DNA from: an uncultured Lachnospiraceae bacterium
GTDB taxonomy: Bacteria > Bacillota > Clostridia > Lachnospirales > Lachnospiraceae
Assembly (NCBI GenBank): GCA_947382625.1
Contig: CANDAG010000002.1
Location: 62,001 to 126,000 of the forward strand
Direction: 5' to 3'
DNA: 64,000 nucleotides
The notes beneath the pieces were generated by a model, which did not search any database, was not told the DNA's origin, and saw only the letters and a list, made by a program, of their open reading frames with translations. Positions 9,167-16,778 of the stretch are shown piece after piece; the first letter of the stretch is position 1, and each line of letters starts with the position of its first letter. The position numbers were made by a program, and so were the translations under genes.

Positions 9167-10104
9167 TTTTGAGCGTAAGCAGACGGACCGACATTCCTGC
9201 GTTTTATTCTGAATGGTTCTGTCAGCGTATCAGGGAGGGCTTCGCATGTGTAAGAAACCCTATGAATATACATCAGATAAGCAAAGTCCGGATCTCTCCC
9301 GAAGTGGTGGACTGTATTGTGTTCTGGACAAAAAATGCCGGCCCGATGATAAATAAGCTGGACGACCTGAAGGAATATGATTACTATTTTCAATTCACCG
9401 TAAATAACTATGATAAGGAGGTTGAGCCCTGTGTCCCGGAGCTCTCCGTACGTCTTGAAACCTTTATGCGGCTCTCCGAACAAATCGGCAGGGAACGGGT
9501 CATATGGAGATATGATCCGATCCTGTTTTCGGATAAATATACCCCGGAGTTTCATTTGAAAAGCTTTGAAAAAATAGCAGCTGTCCTGGGGCCCTATACG
9601 GAGAAGTGTGTGTTCAGCTTTGTGGACGTCTACCCCACTAAGAACAGCTGTAATCTGAAGAAACTGAACTTCCGCCAGCCTTCTTTTGAAGAGCTTGACC
9701 ACTTTGCGGGGGAGCTCTCCCGTATCGGGAAAAGCCATGGGCTGGTTCTGGCCACCTGTGCGGAGGCCATTGATCTTGCAAAGTATGGGATCGAGCATAA
9801 CAGCTGCATTGATAAGGATCTGATCCAGCGTATCACAGGCGCGATGCTGGATGTTGGGGGCGATGGGCAGCGTGAGTACTGCCGCTGCGTTAAATGCGAT
9901 GACATCGGCTCTTATGACACCTGTCCCCATGGCTGTATCTACTGCTATGCAAATTTTCGCCCGAGTACCACATCGGACAGGCTGGGAGCATATGATGTCC
10001 ATTCGCCCCTTCTCTGTGACCACATAAAAGAGGCAGATAAGGTCACCGAGAGACCGGTAAAATCCTATAAGCAGGGATATAAGCAGCTTACTTTATTCGA
10101 TTAG
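9163..10104 (+). CDS. DUF1848 family protein with C-terminal cysteine cluster
   Basis: 313 residues. It begins ILSVSRRTDIPAFYSEW and contains WRYDPILFS, both typical of DUF1848. The C-terminus has Cys residues in CRCVKC...DTCPHGCIYCYAN, suggesting a metal or Fe-S centre reminiscent of radical SAM or spore photoproduct lyase relatives. The biochemical function of the family is not established as far as I know. It overlaps the stop of the glycosidase (ATGA), so the two are translationally coupled, although a functional link to sugar use is not obvious. Confidence 0.85.
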   Translation: MILSVSRRTDIPAFYSEWFCQRIREGFACVRNPMNIHQISKVRISPEVVDCIVFWTKNAGPMINKLDDLKEYDYYFQFTVNNYDKEVEPCVPELSVRLETFMRLSEQIGRERVIWRYDPILFSDKYTPEFHLKSFEKIAAVLGPYTEKCVFSFVDVYPTKNSCNLKKLNFRQPSFEELDHFAGELSRIGKSHGLVLATCAEAIDLAKYGIEHNSCIDKDLIQRITGAMLDVGGDGQREYCRCVKCDDIGSYDTCPHGCIYCYANFRPSTTSDRLGAYDVHSPLLCDHIKEADKVTERPVKSYKQGYKQLTLFD

Positions 10105-10159
10105 GGAGGAAACAAGATCATATGGATACCCGGGAATTGTGGAAGAACATGATATAAAA

Positions 10160-10200
10160 TTGTAAAAGTTACAAGTTTTGCTTCGGCTTTCTGGTATAAT
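10160..10200 (+). promoter_or_regulatory. Promoter with TTGTAA-N3-TTACAA palindrome
   Basis: The palindrome TTGTAAAAGTTACAA (10160-10174) lies exactly 35 bases upstream of a perfect TATAAT (10195-10200) and covers the -35 region. The same pair of elements with the same spacing is found at 13494-13534, before the clpP-like unit. The palindrome is probably the site of a shared regulator; no candidate regulator gene lies between the units. Confidence 0.65.
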
Positions 10201-10277
10201 CATGCCAGGATCAAAGTTCGGGATCAGGGCCCTGGATACGGAATCCTTATTTTGAAGAAAGGAATGGTGAGAAAAGA

Positions 10278-11510
10278 GTGGAATCATTTTTGAAAAACCG
10301 GAAGGACAATGAAAAGGATCAAAACTGGGAGGACTATGAAAAGAACCTGCTGTGCCTCCAGGATGTGATGGACAGGCTTTTGAGCTGTATGAAGGGGCAT
10401 AATGTATCCTTCCGGGCGGAAATCACGGACAGGGACAGAAAATTCAGCCATAAGAAGCTTTGCAGCCTGGTGAAGAAACTCCTGTCCCTCTGGGCAAAGA
10501 AGCAGCAGGAGAGTACCTTTGAGAATCCGGATACCGGTGAGAACCTGGCAAATCCCTATATCGAAGCGAGACGTGAACTGTACGGAAGCTATCTTTACCT
10601 GGTCATGCGGTGTTGTCTGCTTGAGGGGAAGTATACCCTTGTGTGTGGCAGAGAGATGAAGGAGCGGACGGACTTTGCTTTTTTGCTGGAACAGGCGAAG
10701 CGGCTCTTTCGGAGCTGGTGCGTCATGGGAGAGCCTGACGGAAACAAGAAGAACGAGTTGTTCTTTGGCTATGACGATCATTTTGGTTTCCACCTGTACC
10801 GTGTCCTGTCATCGTGTCCCGCCGCCGGGTTTGACAACCTTCTGGTTCCTGAACTGGATTGGCCTGTGCATCATCCTGCCTTTCTGACGGATGAAGGCAG
10901 TGTGAAACGGATTTCCCTTAAAGATATCTATCGGTTCAGCGGCAAAATACCCTGGACAACGGAGGCGTCGCAGCCGGATGCAGACGGCCCTGGCAGGGAT
11001 GACGGCTGTGAGGGAGACAGCCATGAGGAAGATGGCTATGATACCGACAGCTATGACGGCGAAGGCAACTATGAGGGTGAGGAGAGCTATGACGTCGAGG
11101 AGGATTATGACGGCTACGAACCTGAAGAGGATGAGGGCTTTTATGATGTCTGGGAGGAATTGGATGTAGATGCCGAAGCGCAATATGAGGCAACGCGGCA
11201 GATCCTGGAGAAGCAGGAGGGGCTTGGGTACCTGTACGATGACTTCGAATGTCCGGAAGAGTATCTTAAGGCCTGCAGGCTTTTTAAGATGAAATTCCAG
11301 GAGGCAGAGCCGGAGGTGCTGCGAGGGTTCTATGAGGATTTGGAGGAGATCGTGAGCCTGTATCTGGTGGGACGGAATATTCCTCCGCTGACAGATGAGG
11401 ATACGGTCATGGAAATGTACAGCAGTATTTATGACGGACCTTATAGACAGGCAAGGCACTGCGCAAAAAGGGTACAATGTAGGCTTGCGCTTGGAAATGA
11501 ACCGAACTGA
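10278..11510 (+). CDS. Unrecognised protein with acidic Tyr/Asp/Gly-rich segment
   Basis: 410 residues; I do not recognise the family. Residues 1-230 are mixed and look globular, with several Trp, Cys and Tyr (LYLVMRCCLLEGKYTLVCGREM). Residues about 235-300 are a low-complexity acidic tract built from repeats such as DSYDG, GNYEG and EDYDG. A short mixed C-terminal domain follows. No signal peptide or membrane segment is seen. The chosen start is GTG 10278 with a weak upstream GGTGAGAAAAG site, so the exact start is uncertain. It is the first gene of a two-gene unit with the 614-type protein that follows, driven by a promoter that matches that of the clpP-like unit. Confidence 0.7.
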   Translation: MESFLKNRKDNEKDQNWEDYEKNLLCLQDVMDRLLSCMKGHNVSFRAEITDRDRKFSHKKLCSLVKKLLSLWAKKQQESTFENPDTGENLANPYIEARRELYGSYLYLVMRCCLLEGKYTLVCGREMKERTDFAFLLEQAKRLFRSWCVMGEPDGNKKNELFFGYDDHFGFHLYRVLSSCPAAGFDNLLVPELDWPVHHPAFLTDEGSVKRISLKDIYRFSGKIPWTTEASQPDADGPGRDDGCEGDSHEEDGYDTDSYDGEGNYEGEESYDVEEDYDGYEPEEDEGFYDVWEELDVDAEAQYEATRQILEKQEGLGYLYDDFECPEEYLKACRLFKMKFQEAEPEVLRGFYEDLEEIVSLYLVGRNIPPLTDEDTVMEMYSSIYDGPYRQARHCAKRVQCRLALGNEPN

Positions 11511-11536
11511 TACAGGGCGCTATGGGAGGAGGTACA

Positions 11537-13366
11537 ATGGGAATCCGTGAGACTTACTTCGGCGACTTGATCAGGGACTATGAGGATCGGAAGGAAAAAT
11601 CTTTCCTGTACAGAACCTTTTGGGCAGAGAACGTGAAGGATCTGCTGAAGAAATATTTGCCGCCGCTTCCGGGGAAGCGTGAGCTGAATCGACAGATGCG
11701 GGAACTGGACAGACAATTCCTGATGCCTCTGGCGAGCGAAAAGAACGGGCCGGAACAGATGGAGAAATATTTCAGACAGCTTTCGAAAGAGGCGAAGGAA
11801 CTGCTGGAAGTACATTTGCCCCAGCTTCCGGAGGAGGTTGTGAAGCTGCTGCGGAAGCATTCCGAACAACTTCCCAGGGAGGTGAAGGAGCTGTTGGCGG
11901 AAAGCTTCCCCTGGCTTCTGGAGGAGGATGTTTCGTGGCCGGAATATGAAGACAAAATCAAAGAGCTGCTGAAAAAGAATATACGGGAACGTCCGGTGTG
12001 GGGCGATAACGTGCTGCTGCAGAAGCCGCCGAGAAAAGTACCGCGCAAAAAGAAAGACAAGCCGCAGGAAGAAGATGATCCGAAGGGCGAACGCCGTGAT
12101 TTTGGTGCGGAACTGTGGCTCAACGATGCGGGCTATGAAATGGGACGAATCTCGGATACAGGATATTATCTGTGGCTGTCGGAGTATCTGGCAGCCCGTG
12201 GCAGCTATTATAAGGATAACAGCATACGTGATGCGCATGTATGGCTGTATAGGCTGCTGATCAGCGGCCTTGGGATGGAGCCTGAACAATTTCGGAAGAA
12301 TGGAAAAAATATCTGCGGCAAAGCAGAGGTCGAAACATATTTGAAGGAACTGGCAGAAAAAATACGGGAGCCGCAGGAAGCAGAAAAGACAAAGCTGACA
12401 GAGGCGATGCAAAAGCAACGGGAAATAGAAAAGAAGGAAATCGCCGGCCGGCTCCATGGATTATACAGGAAGCGCAATCTGAAAAGCAGGACGGACGGGC
12501 CTGAGAAAGAGGATTATCTGTTATGGCTCACCGAACGGCTGAAGCGGATGTCGGTTCACATCAGGCTCAAGAACTGGCTGCAGGATAATGGGTATCCCCT
12601 TGCGAAGGAGGGCAAGGTTAAGACGCTGTCGCAGAAATGCCGGCAGCAGAATTTTCCTTTGCGGCTGTTTGAGACATTCTGTGACAGTGCGGACGGTTAC
12701 GAGTTCTCGCGGAAAAAAATCGGACTTCAGGCCGGCGAGGACTGGAAAGTGAGCGACGGCTTCTGTGTATGGGAGCCGGATAACTTTGAGGTTCACCTTC
12801 AAACACTTCTGGACGTTTTGAAGCGGAACGACAGGAGAGAGTTTTATTTTCCTCTGGCGTTGGATCTGCGCAGCGGCTGTGTTTTTTTTCTTGCAGGGAA
12901 GGAGTATTATAAATATGTATACGATAAGTGCGGGGACAAGAAACTGAAAAAGAAATATGAAGCAGCAAACCCGCTTTTCTGTTATGACTATTTGCGCCTG
13001 GCCGGGAAGGAAAGCTTTGAGGATGATAGAGTGACATTTGAGCTATATCCTGCTTTCCATGAGAATGCAGGGAAAGAATACGATGAGATATTTAAAGCCT
13101 TCAAAGCATATTGTAAAGGGGAAGGCGTTGAACAATGGAAGACTTTGACCGTAGAAGATGGGGAGGCCGAATGCTATGTTGAAGACGTGGATGATATTCC
13201 CCGGGAGAAGATCAGGGCGCTCAACGACAGCGGACCCATCGGTATTCCTAAAGTATTTAGGTGGGCCTTTGACGGTTTGGAAATGCCGAAGCCGAGCCGA
13301 AAGGCGAAGAACGACCACAAACAGACAGAGAAAAAGATAAACAAAGAACGTTTTCATTTCCGTTAA
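11537..13366 (+). CDS. Unrecognised large protein with leucine-rich helical repeats
   Basis: 609 residues from ATG 11537, which follows AGGAGG with a 4-base gap; an in-frame ATG at 11522 is less likely because it precedes that site. Residues about 35-160 hold imperfect helical repeats around an LLxxxLPxLPxxV pattern (LLKKYLPPLP, LLEVHLPQLP, LLRKHSEQLP, LLAESFPWLL). A basic linker (PPRKVPRKKKDKPQ) separates these from a globular second half of unknown type. The last 25 residues are very Lys-rich. It has no transmembrane helix. It follows the 410-residue protein by 26 bases and ends before a strong hairpin at 13403-13455. No family or function can be assigned. Confidence 0.7.
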   Translation: MGIRETYFGDLIRDYEDRKEKSFLYRTFWAENVKDLLKKYLPPLPGKRELNRQMRELDRQFLMPLASEKNGPEQMEKYFRQLSKEAKELLEVHLPQLPEEVVKLLRKHSEQLPREVKELLAESFPWLLEEDVSWPEYEDKIKELLKKNIRERPVWGDNVLLQKPPRKVPRKKKDKPQEEDDPKGERRDFGAELWLNDAGYEMGRISDTGYYLWLSEYLAARGSYYKDNSIRDAHVWLYRLLISGLGMEPEQFRKNGKNICGKAEVETYLKELAEKIREPQEAEKTKLTEAMQKQREIEKKEIAGRLHGLYRKRNLKSRTDGPEKEDYLLWLTERLKRMSVHIRLKNWLQDNGYPLAKEGKVKTLSQKCRQQNFPLRLFETFCDSADGYEFSRKKIGLQAGEDWKVSDGFCVWEPDNFEVHLQTLLDVLKRNDRREFYFPLALDLRSGCVFFLAGKEYYKYVYDKCGDKKLKKKYEAANPLFCYDYLRLAGKESFEDDRVTFELYPAFHENAGKEYDEIFKAFKAYCKGEGVEQWKTLTVEDGEAECYVEDVDDIPREKIRALNDSGPIGIPKVFRWAFDGLEMPKPSRKAKNDHKQTEKKINKERFHFR

Positions 13367-13402
13367 GCCTGTGCAGATTAAATGCTGGCCGGCTGACGAA
13401 TT

Positions 13403-13455
13403 CAAACAGCCTCTCAACTTCCGATTTATGACGGAAGTTGAGAGGCTGTTGTTTG
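13403..13455. terminator. Long perfect hairpin, likely terminator
   Basis: AACAGCCTCTCAACTTCCG pairs without mismatch with the segment starting CGGAAGTTGAGAGG over 19 bp, loop ATTTATGA. The downstream T tract is short (TTGTTTG), so it may act as a terminator or as an mRNA 3'-end stabiliser. It separates the two units that share a promoter type. Confidence 0.6.
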
Positions 13456-13493
13456 ATGTCCATTTTGCAGGCTTTGACATTTGGATGATAAAT

Positions 13494-13534
13494 TTGTAAA
13501 TATTACAAATTTCATTTCCGGTGCCCGTTATAAT
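13494..13534 (+). promoter_or_regulatory. Promoter with TTGTAA-N3-TTACAA palindrome, clpP-like unit
   Basis: TTGTAAATATTACAA at 13494-13508 and TATAAT at 13529-13534, again 35 bases start to start as at 10160. A leader of about 180 bases follows before the clpP-like gene. Confidence 0.65.
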
Positions 13535-13679
13535 ATGTATTGTAAGGCAGGCACCTTGAAAACTGAAAGGCTGTCCAAAGGGATAAGTTCCCCGGTTAAG
13601 TATCGCATGGAGCGTACCAAAGGGAATGAAGCATTGCTGAGAGTGTGCAAAGGCTTTAGCAATCTCCTAGGAGGACAGC

Positions 13680-13733
13680 ATGATAAAGACCACAAAAAAG
13701 GAAGGGGGAACCCGATATGTACCTATCAAATGA
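13680..13733 (+). CDS. 17-codon leader ORF overlapping the clpP-like start
   Basis: ATG 13680 sits behind the strongest ribosome site of the leader (AGGAGG at 13670-13676) and opens a 17-codon frame rich in Lys and Thr that stops with TGA at 13731-13733. It overlaps the start of the clpP-like gene (ATG 13717) in another frame. It may couple or tune translation of that gene. The peptide itself has no recognisable features, so it may only be a ribosome loading device. Confidence 0.4.
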   Translation: MIKTTKKEGGTRYVPIK

Positions 13734-14313
13734 AGCAAGAATCATCAGGGAATCAACCTACGGCTATAACCTTATCCCTATTCAGGATGAGATGTTGTCC
13801 CACCGGGAGGTGGAGCTGGTCGGGGAGGTGAACTCGGATACGGTGAATGCTCTTATCCGTCAGCTGCGCTATCTGCAGCGGGAGGATCCAAAAGCCCCGA
13901 TCACTCTGTACATCAATAGCCCCGGAGGCAGTGTGGACAGCGGCATGGCGCTCTACGACGTAATGCAGGCGATAAGCTGTCCCATCCGGACAGTATGCGT
14001 GGGTCTTGCGGCCTCCATGGCGGCGCTGCTCTTTGTCTCCGGTGCAGAGCGGGATATGTTGCCCCACAGCCGTGTTATGATCCATGATCCGCTGATCGTT
14101 CAGACCGGCGGCAGTGCCCTGAAGCTGAAAGCAGTCAGCGATGACCTGATGGAAACCCGGCAGATCATCGCCAGGGTCATCGCGGAACACTCCGGCAAAA
14201 GCATGGAGGATGTCCTGGCCAGGACTGCCAGCGACAGCTATTTCCGGGCGGAGGAGGCGATCGAATTCGGCCTTGCTGACTGCATTATTACAAGCCTTGC
14301 AGAAGACAAATGA
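13717..14313 (+). CDS. ClpP-like serine peptidase
   Basis: 198 residues, the normal size of ClpP. The oxyanion segment INSPGGSVDSG is at 66-76. The catalytic triad appears intact: Ser100 in GLAASMAAL, His123 in RVMIHDP and Asp173 in TASDSYF, followed by the family ending EEAIEFGLAD. HDP replaces the usual HQP, and the sequence is clearly divergent from housekeeping ClpP. No Clp ATPase is nearby; the next gene is a VirD4/TraG-like P-loop ATPase. ClpP chambers depend on a partner ATPase for substrate delivery, so the neighbour is a candidate partner (inference). GAAGGGGG precedes the ATG. Confidence 0.88.
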   Translation: MYLSNEARIIRESTYGYNLIPIQDEMLSHREVELVGEVNSDTVNALIRQLRYLQREDPKAPITLYINSPGGSVDSGMALYDVMQAISCPIRTVCVGLAASMAALLFVSGAERDMLPHSRVMIHDPLIVQTGGSALKLKAVSDDLMETRQIIARVIAEHSGKSMEDVLARTASDSYFRAEEAIEFGLADCIITSLAEDK

Positions 14314-14403
14314 CTCTGCGGCATACAGATAAGATGTAACGCCTCGGACATTCGTCTCGCGGATGCATGAGAAAATCAACCCTGTTAAGAGGAGGAGAAC
14401 ACT

Positions 14404-15714
14404 ATGTATACTAACGTCAAATCAAAACGTATTCTTGCGAAGGATATCTTCGTCAGCAATGACACCTGGGTCACGGGAATCAACAACAATGACCTGCTTG
14501 TGGGACCAACAGGCGGCGGCAAGACCAGGGGGTATGTGATACCCAATATTCTCCATACCCAGGACAGCCTGATTGTCGCTGATACCAAGGGAAACCTTTG
14601 CAGATTGTACGGGGAGTACCTGGAGAAAAAGGGCTACACGGTCATGCATCTGAACTTCGCGGACGTGGTAAGTACCCCATGGGGCTACAATCCTCTGGCT
14701 TATATCCGGGAATGCCGGGACGCCGAAGCCAATAAGAACGGCGATTACTACAACGAACAGGATATAAAGAGGATAGCCCAGGCTATCTGTCCCTGCCAGG
14801 ATTTAAAAGAACCCTTCTGGGACCAGGCAGCCCGGATGTATCTGGAGGCGATCCTTCTCTTTGTCATGAATCTGCTTCCCCCAAAGCAGCATAACCTGTA
14901 CGAGGCGTTTACCTTCCTTTCGAAGATGGGGACAGAAGATCTGGATAATATAATAGAGGAAGAAATTATTACCCGCCCCGACAGCGCCTTCGCGCGTAAG
15001 ATGCGGATGATCAGACAGAATACAAAGGCTGACAAGATGGACGCCAGCATCAAGGGGATTCTGGCGCAGCACCTGGACGTGGTGGCGTATCCCGGTGTGA
15101 AGCGGATGTTTTCCATGAAAGAGCAGGTGGATCCGGGAGCCTTCCTCAGGGGGAAAACAGCCTTGTTTTTGTCTGTCAGCGACTCTGACCGCAGCCAGGA
15201 TGCTCTGATAAATCTTTTCTATACCCAGGCGCTGCAGTACCTCATGGCCGCTGCGGACAGACAGCCAGACAGCCGTCTCCCGATTCCCGTACGCTTCATC
15301 CTGGATGATTTCAGCACCAATACCGTGATTCCGGATTTTGACAAGATCATCTCCGTAATCCGATCCCGGGAGATTTACGTCAGTGTGATCATTCAGAGCA
15401 TCTCCCAGCTGGAAGGTCTTTATGAGCATGCGAAAGCCCAGACTATTATCAACAACTGTGATCACTGCCTGTACCTGGGCGGGACGGACGCTCAGACGGC
15501 GAGGTACTTTGCCGAGAAGTATAACTGCCAGGTGTCAACGGTCCTGAACCTGCCGTTAGACGCTCTGTTCATCTTCGAACGGGGCAGAGAGCCCAGAAAG
15601 GCCGAAAAGTATGAACTGAACAAGGACACTGCCTATTGCAGAATGACGAAGCTGGAGGGGCAGACAGCGGCAGGAACCGAAGCAGTGTCCGAAAGGAGGT
15701 TATATGAGAAATAG
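14404..15714 (+). CDS. Soluble VirD4/TraG-like P-loop ATPase
   Basis: 436 residues of the FtsK/HerA/VirD4 superfamily. Walker A is GPTGGGKT at 34-41, Walker B is RFILDDFST with Asp301-Asp302, and PFWDQAARMYLEA plus SIIQSISQLEGLY match coupling-protein motifs. The N-terminal membrane helices of true T4SS coupling proteins are absent: the P-loop starts after about 30 residues. No relaxase or mating-pair gene lies nearby. It follows the ClpP-like gene by 90 bases behind AAGAGGAGG and overlaps the next gene by 11 bases. It could be a remnant of a conjugative element, but the intact frame, regulation and neighbours suggest a dedicated cytoplasmic motor, perhaps feeding the ClpP-like chamber. Confidence 0.85.
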   Translation: MYTNVKSKRILAKDIFVSNDTWVTGINNNDLLVGPTGGGKTRGYVIPNILHTQDSLIVADTKGNLCRLYGEYLEKKGYTVMHLNFADVVSTPWGYNPLAYIRECRDAEANKNGDYYNEQDIKRIAQAICPCQDLKEPFWDQAARMYLEAILLFVMNLLPPKQHNLYEAFTFLSKMGTEDLDNIIEEEIITRPDSAFARKMRMIRQNTKADKMDASIKGILAQHLDVVAYPGVKRMFSMKEQVDPGAFLRGKTALFLSVSDSDRSQDALINLFYTQALQYLMAAADRQPDSRLPIPVRFILDDFSTNTVIPDFDKIISVIRSREIYVSVIIQSISQLEGLYEHAKAQTIINNCDHCLYLGGTDAQTARYFAEKYNCQVSTVLNLPLDALFIFERGREPRKAEKYELNKDTAYCRMTKLEGQTAAGTEAVSERRLYEK

Positions 15715-16621
15715 AGACAGAACGCTCCTGACAATGGAAGAGCGTTTGGAACTGGCGGCAAAATCTCAGGCAGTCTCGCCTGAGGCCGCCGCCAAAATGG
15801 TACAGCGGTTTTCTAAGATTCATACAGCCCGTTTTTTATGCGATGAGCCGACCATCAAAGTCATGTATGGACTGACCGGAGAGTTCTGGGACGTACTGGG
15901 GGAGAATTTGTTCTGTTATGAAGGTTTCTGCCATATCTTCCGGCTGGCGATCGAACGTGATGATGATATACTCCGGGAATTCGAGATGTCCGCCGGGGAA
16001 GAGGGTGGCCTTTATCAGCCTGTTTGGGGCGTCAGGATAAATAATGCTCTGGTCCTTCTGGGACTGCTCCTGCTGGATCACGCCAAGGGCGGCACAAAGT
16101 ACAGAGATATTTACCACTGCACGCGGATGAATCTGAAACAATATTTGGATGCCATGGTAGATCTGAGCTTTCGGGAGGACGGAACACTGGACGAAGAACG
16201 GGCGAAGCGCTTCCGGAGCTGGCGTGAGTTATTCCTGAAGGATAACGATGGTTCCCGGCCCTTGAAAGAGGTTCTGACAGACATTCTCAGACGCTATATC
16301 GCCGCCTGGCAGGAGCTTGATCATTTGGACCCCTGCGGCTATTTTTTTACCCGGTCCTGTGAATACCCGGAGGATGTGCCGGACCTTAGCGACAAGAATG
16401 TTGCCTGTAGAACTCTGAGCGGTCAGATTTTTCTTTCGGAACGAGACTATAGGGCCCAGGCCTTGAGAAAGCTGGCCCCAGAATCACCTTCCCGGAATCT
16501 GGGGGAGCCTCCGGAGAAGGGTATCTCCAGGGAGCGGCTCTCCCGGGCCATGCGGGAGATCAATACATCGGTAACGGATCTGTTTATGCTGCTTGTGGAG
16601 CCCTATCTGATGATGGAGTGA
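15704..16621 (+). CDS. Unrecognised protein coupled to the VirD4-like ATPase
   Basis: 305 residues. I do not recognise the family. It is rich in Arg, Glu and Leu, probably mostly helical, without a signal peptide or clear membrane helix; a hydrophobic helix NNALVLLGLLLLDHA lies near residues 110-124. The ATG is within the end of the ATPase gene, behind AAAGGAGG, so the two are co-translated and probably function together. No catalytic motif stands out. It may be an adaptor for the ATPase, which is only a guess from coupling. No clear terminator is seen after it. Confidence 0.7.
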   Translation: MRNRDRTLLTMEERLELAAKSQAVSPEAAAKMVQRFSKIHTARFLCDEPTIKVMYGLTGEFWDVLGENLFCYEGFCHIFRLAIERDDDILREFEMSAGEEGGLYQPVWGVRINNALVLLGLLLLDHAKGGTKYRDIYHCTRMNLKQYLDAMVDLSFREDGTLDEERAKRFRSWRELFLKDNDGSRPLKEVLTDILRRYIAAWQELDHLDPCGYFFTRSCEYPEDVPDLSDKNVACRTLSGQIFLSERDYRAQALRKLAPESPSRNLGEPPEKGISRERLSRAMREINTSVTDLFMLLVEPYLMME

Positions 16622-16689
16622 ACATGTTTGTGCATTTTACCTAAAAAGTATACAATTTCCCATGAAAGTATAGTATCTCCAATATCGCA

Positions 16690-16718
16690 TTGGAAAAACG
16701 GATGCTAAACTATAGATA
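16690..16718 (+). promoter_or_regulatory. Possible promoter of the second sugar importer
   Basis: TTGGAA (16690-16695) and TAGATA (16713-16718) with a 17-base spacer. The overlapping stretch TGCTAAACTATA also occurs upstream of the LytTR regulator at about 60586. This is a weak match. Confidence 0.35.
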
Positions 16719-16778
16719 AGAAAACGGCATATTTATAACATGATTTATAGAAAGTGCCCAATAGACAGGAGGGACAAG

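Noticed and set aside
8977-10023. 348-codon open frame on the minus strand
   Set aside because: It is the antisense of the DUF1848 gene, whose sequence is clearly conserved; no ribosome site or family similarity on the minus strand.
13481-13831. 116-codon frame upstream of the clpP-like gene
   Set aside because: It runs over the promoter and leader and into the clpP-like gene in another frame; only the short frame from 13680 has a strong ribosome site.
14404-15714. Conjugative element suggested by the TraG/VirD4-like gene
   Set aside because: No relaxase, VirB4, VirB6 or integrase gene and no attachment repeats were found around 10-17 kb, and the protein lacks membrane helices.
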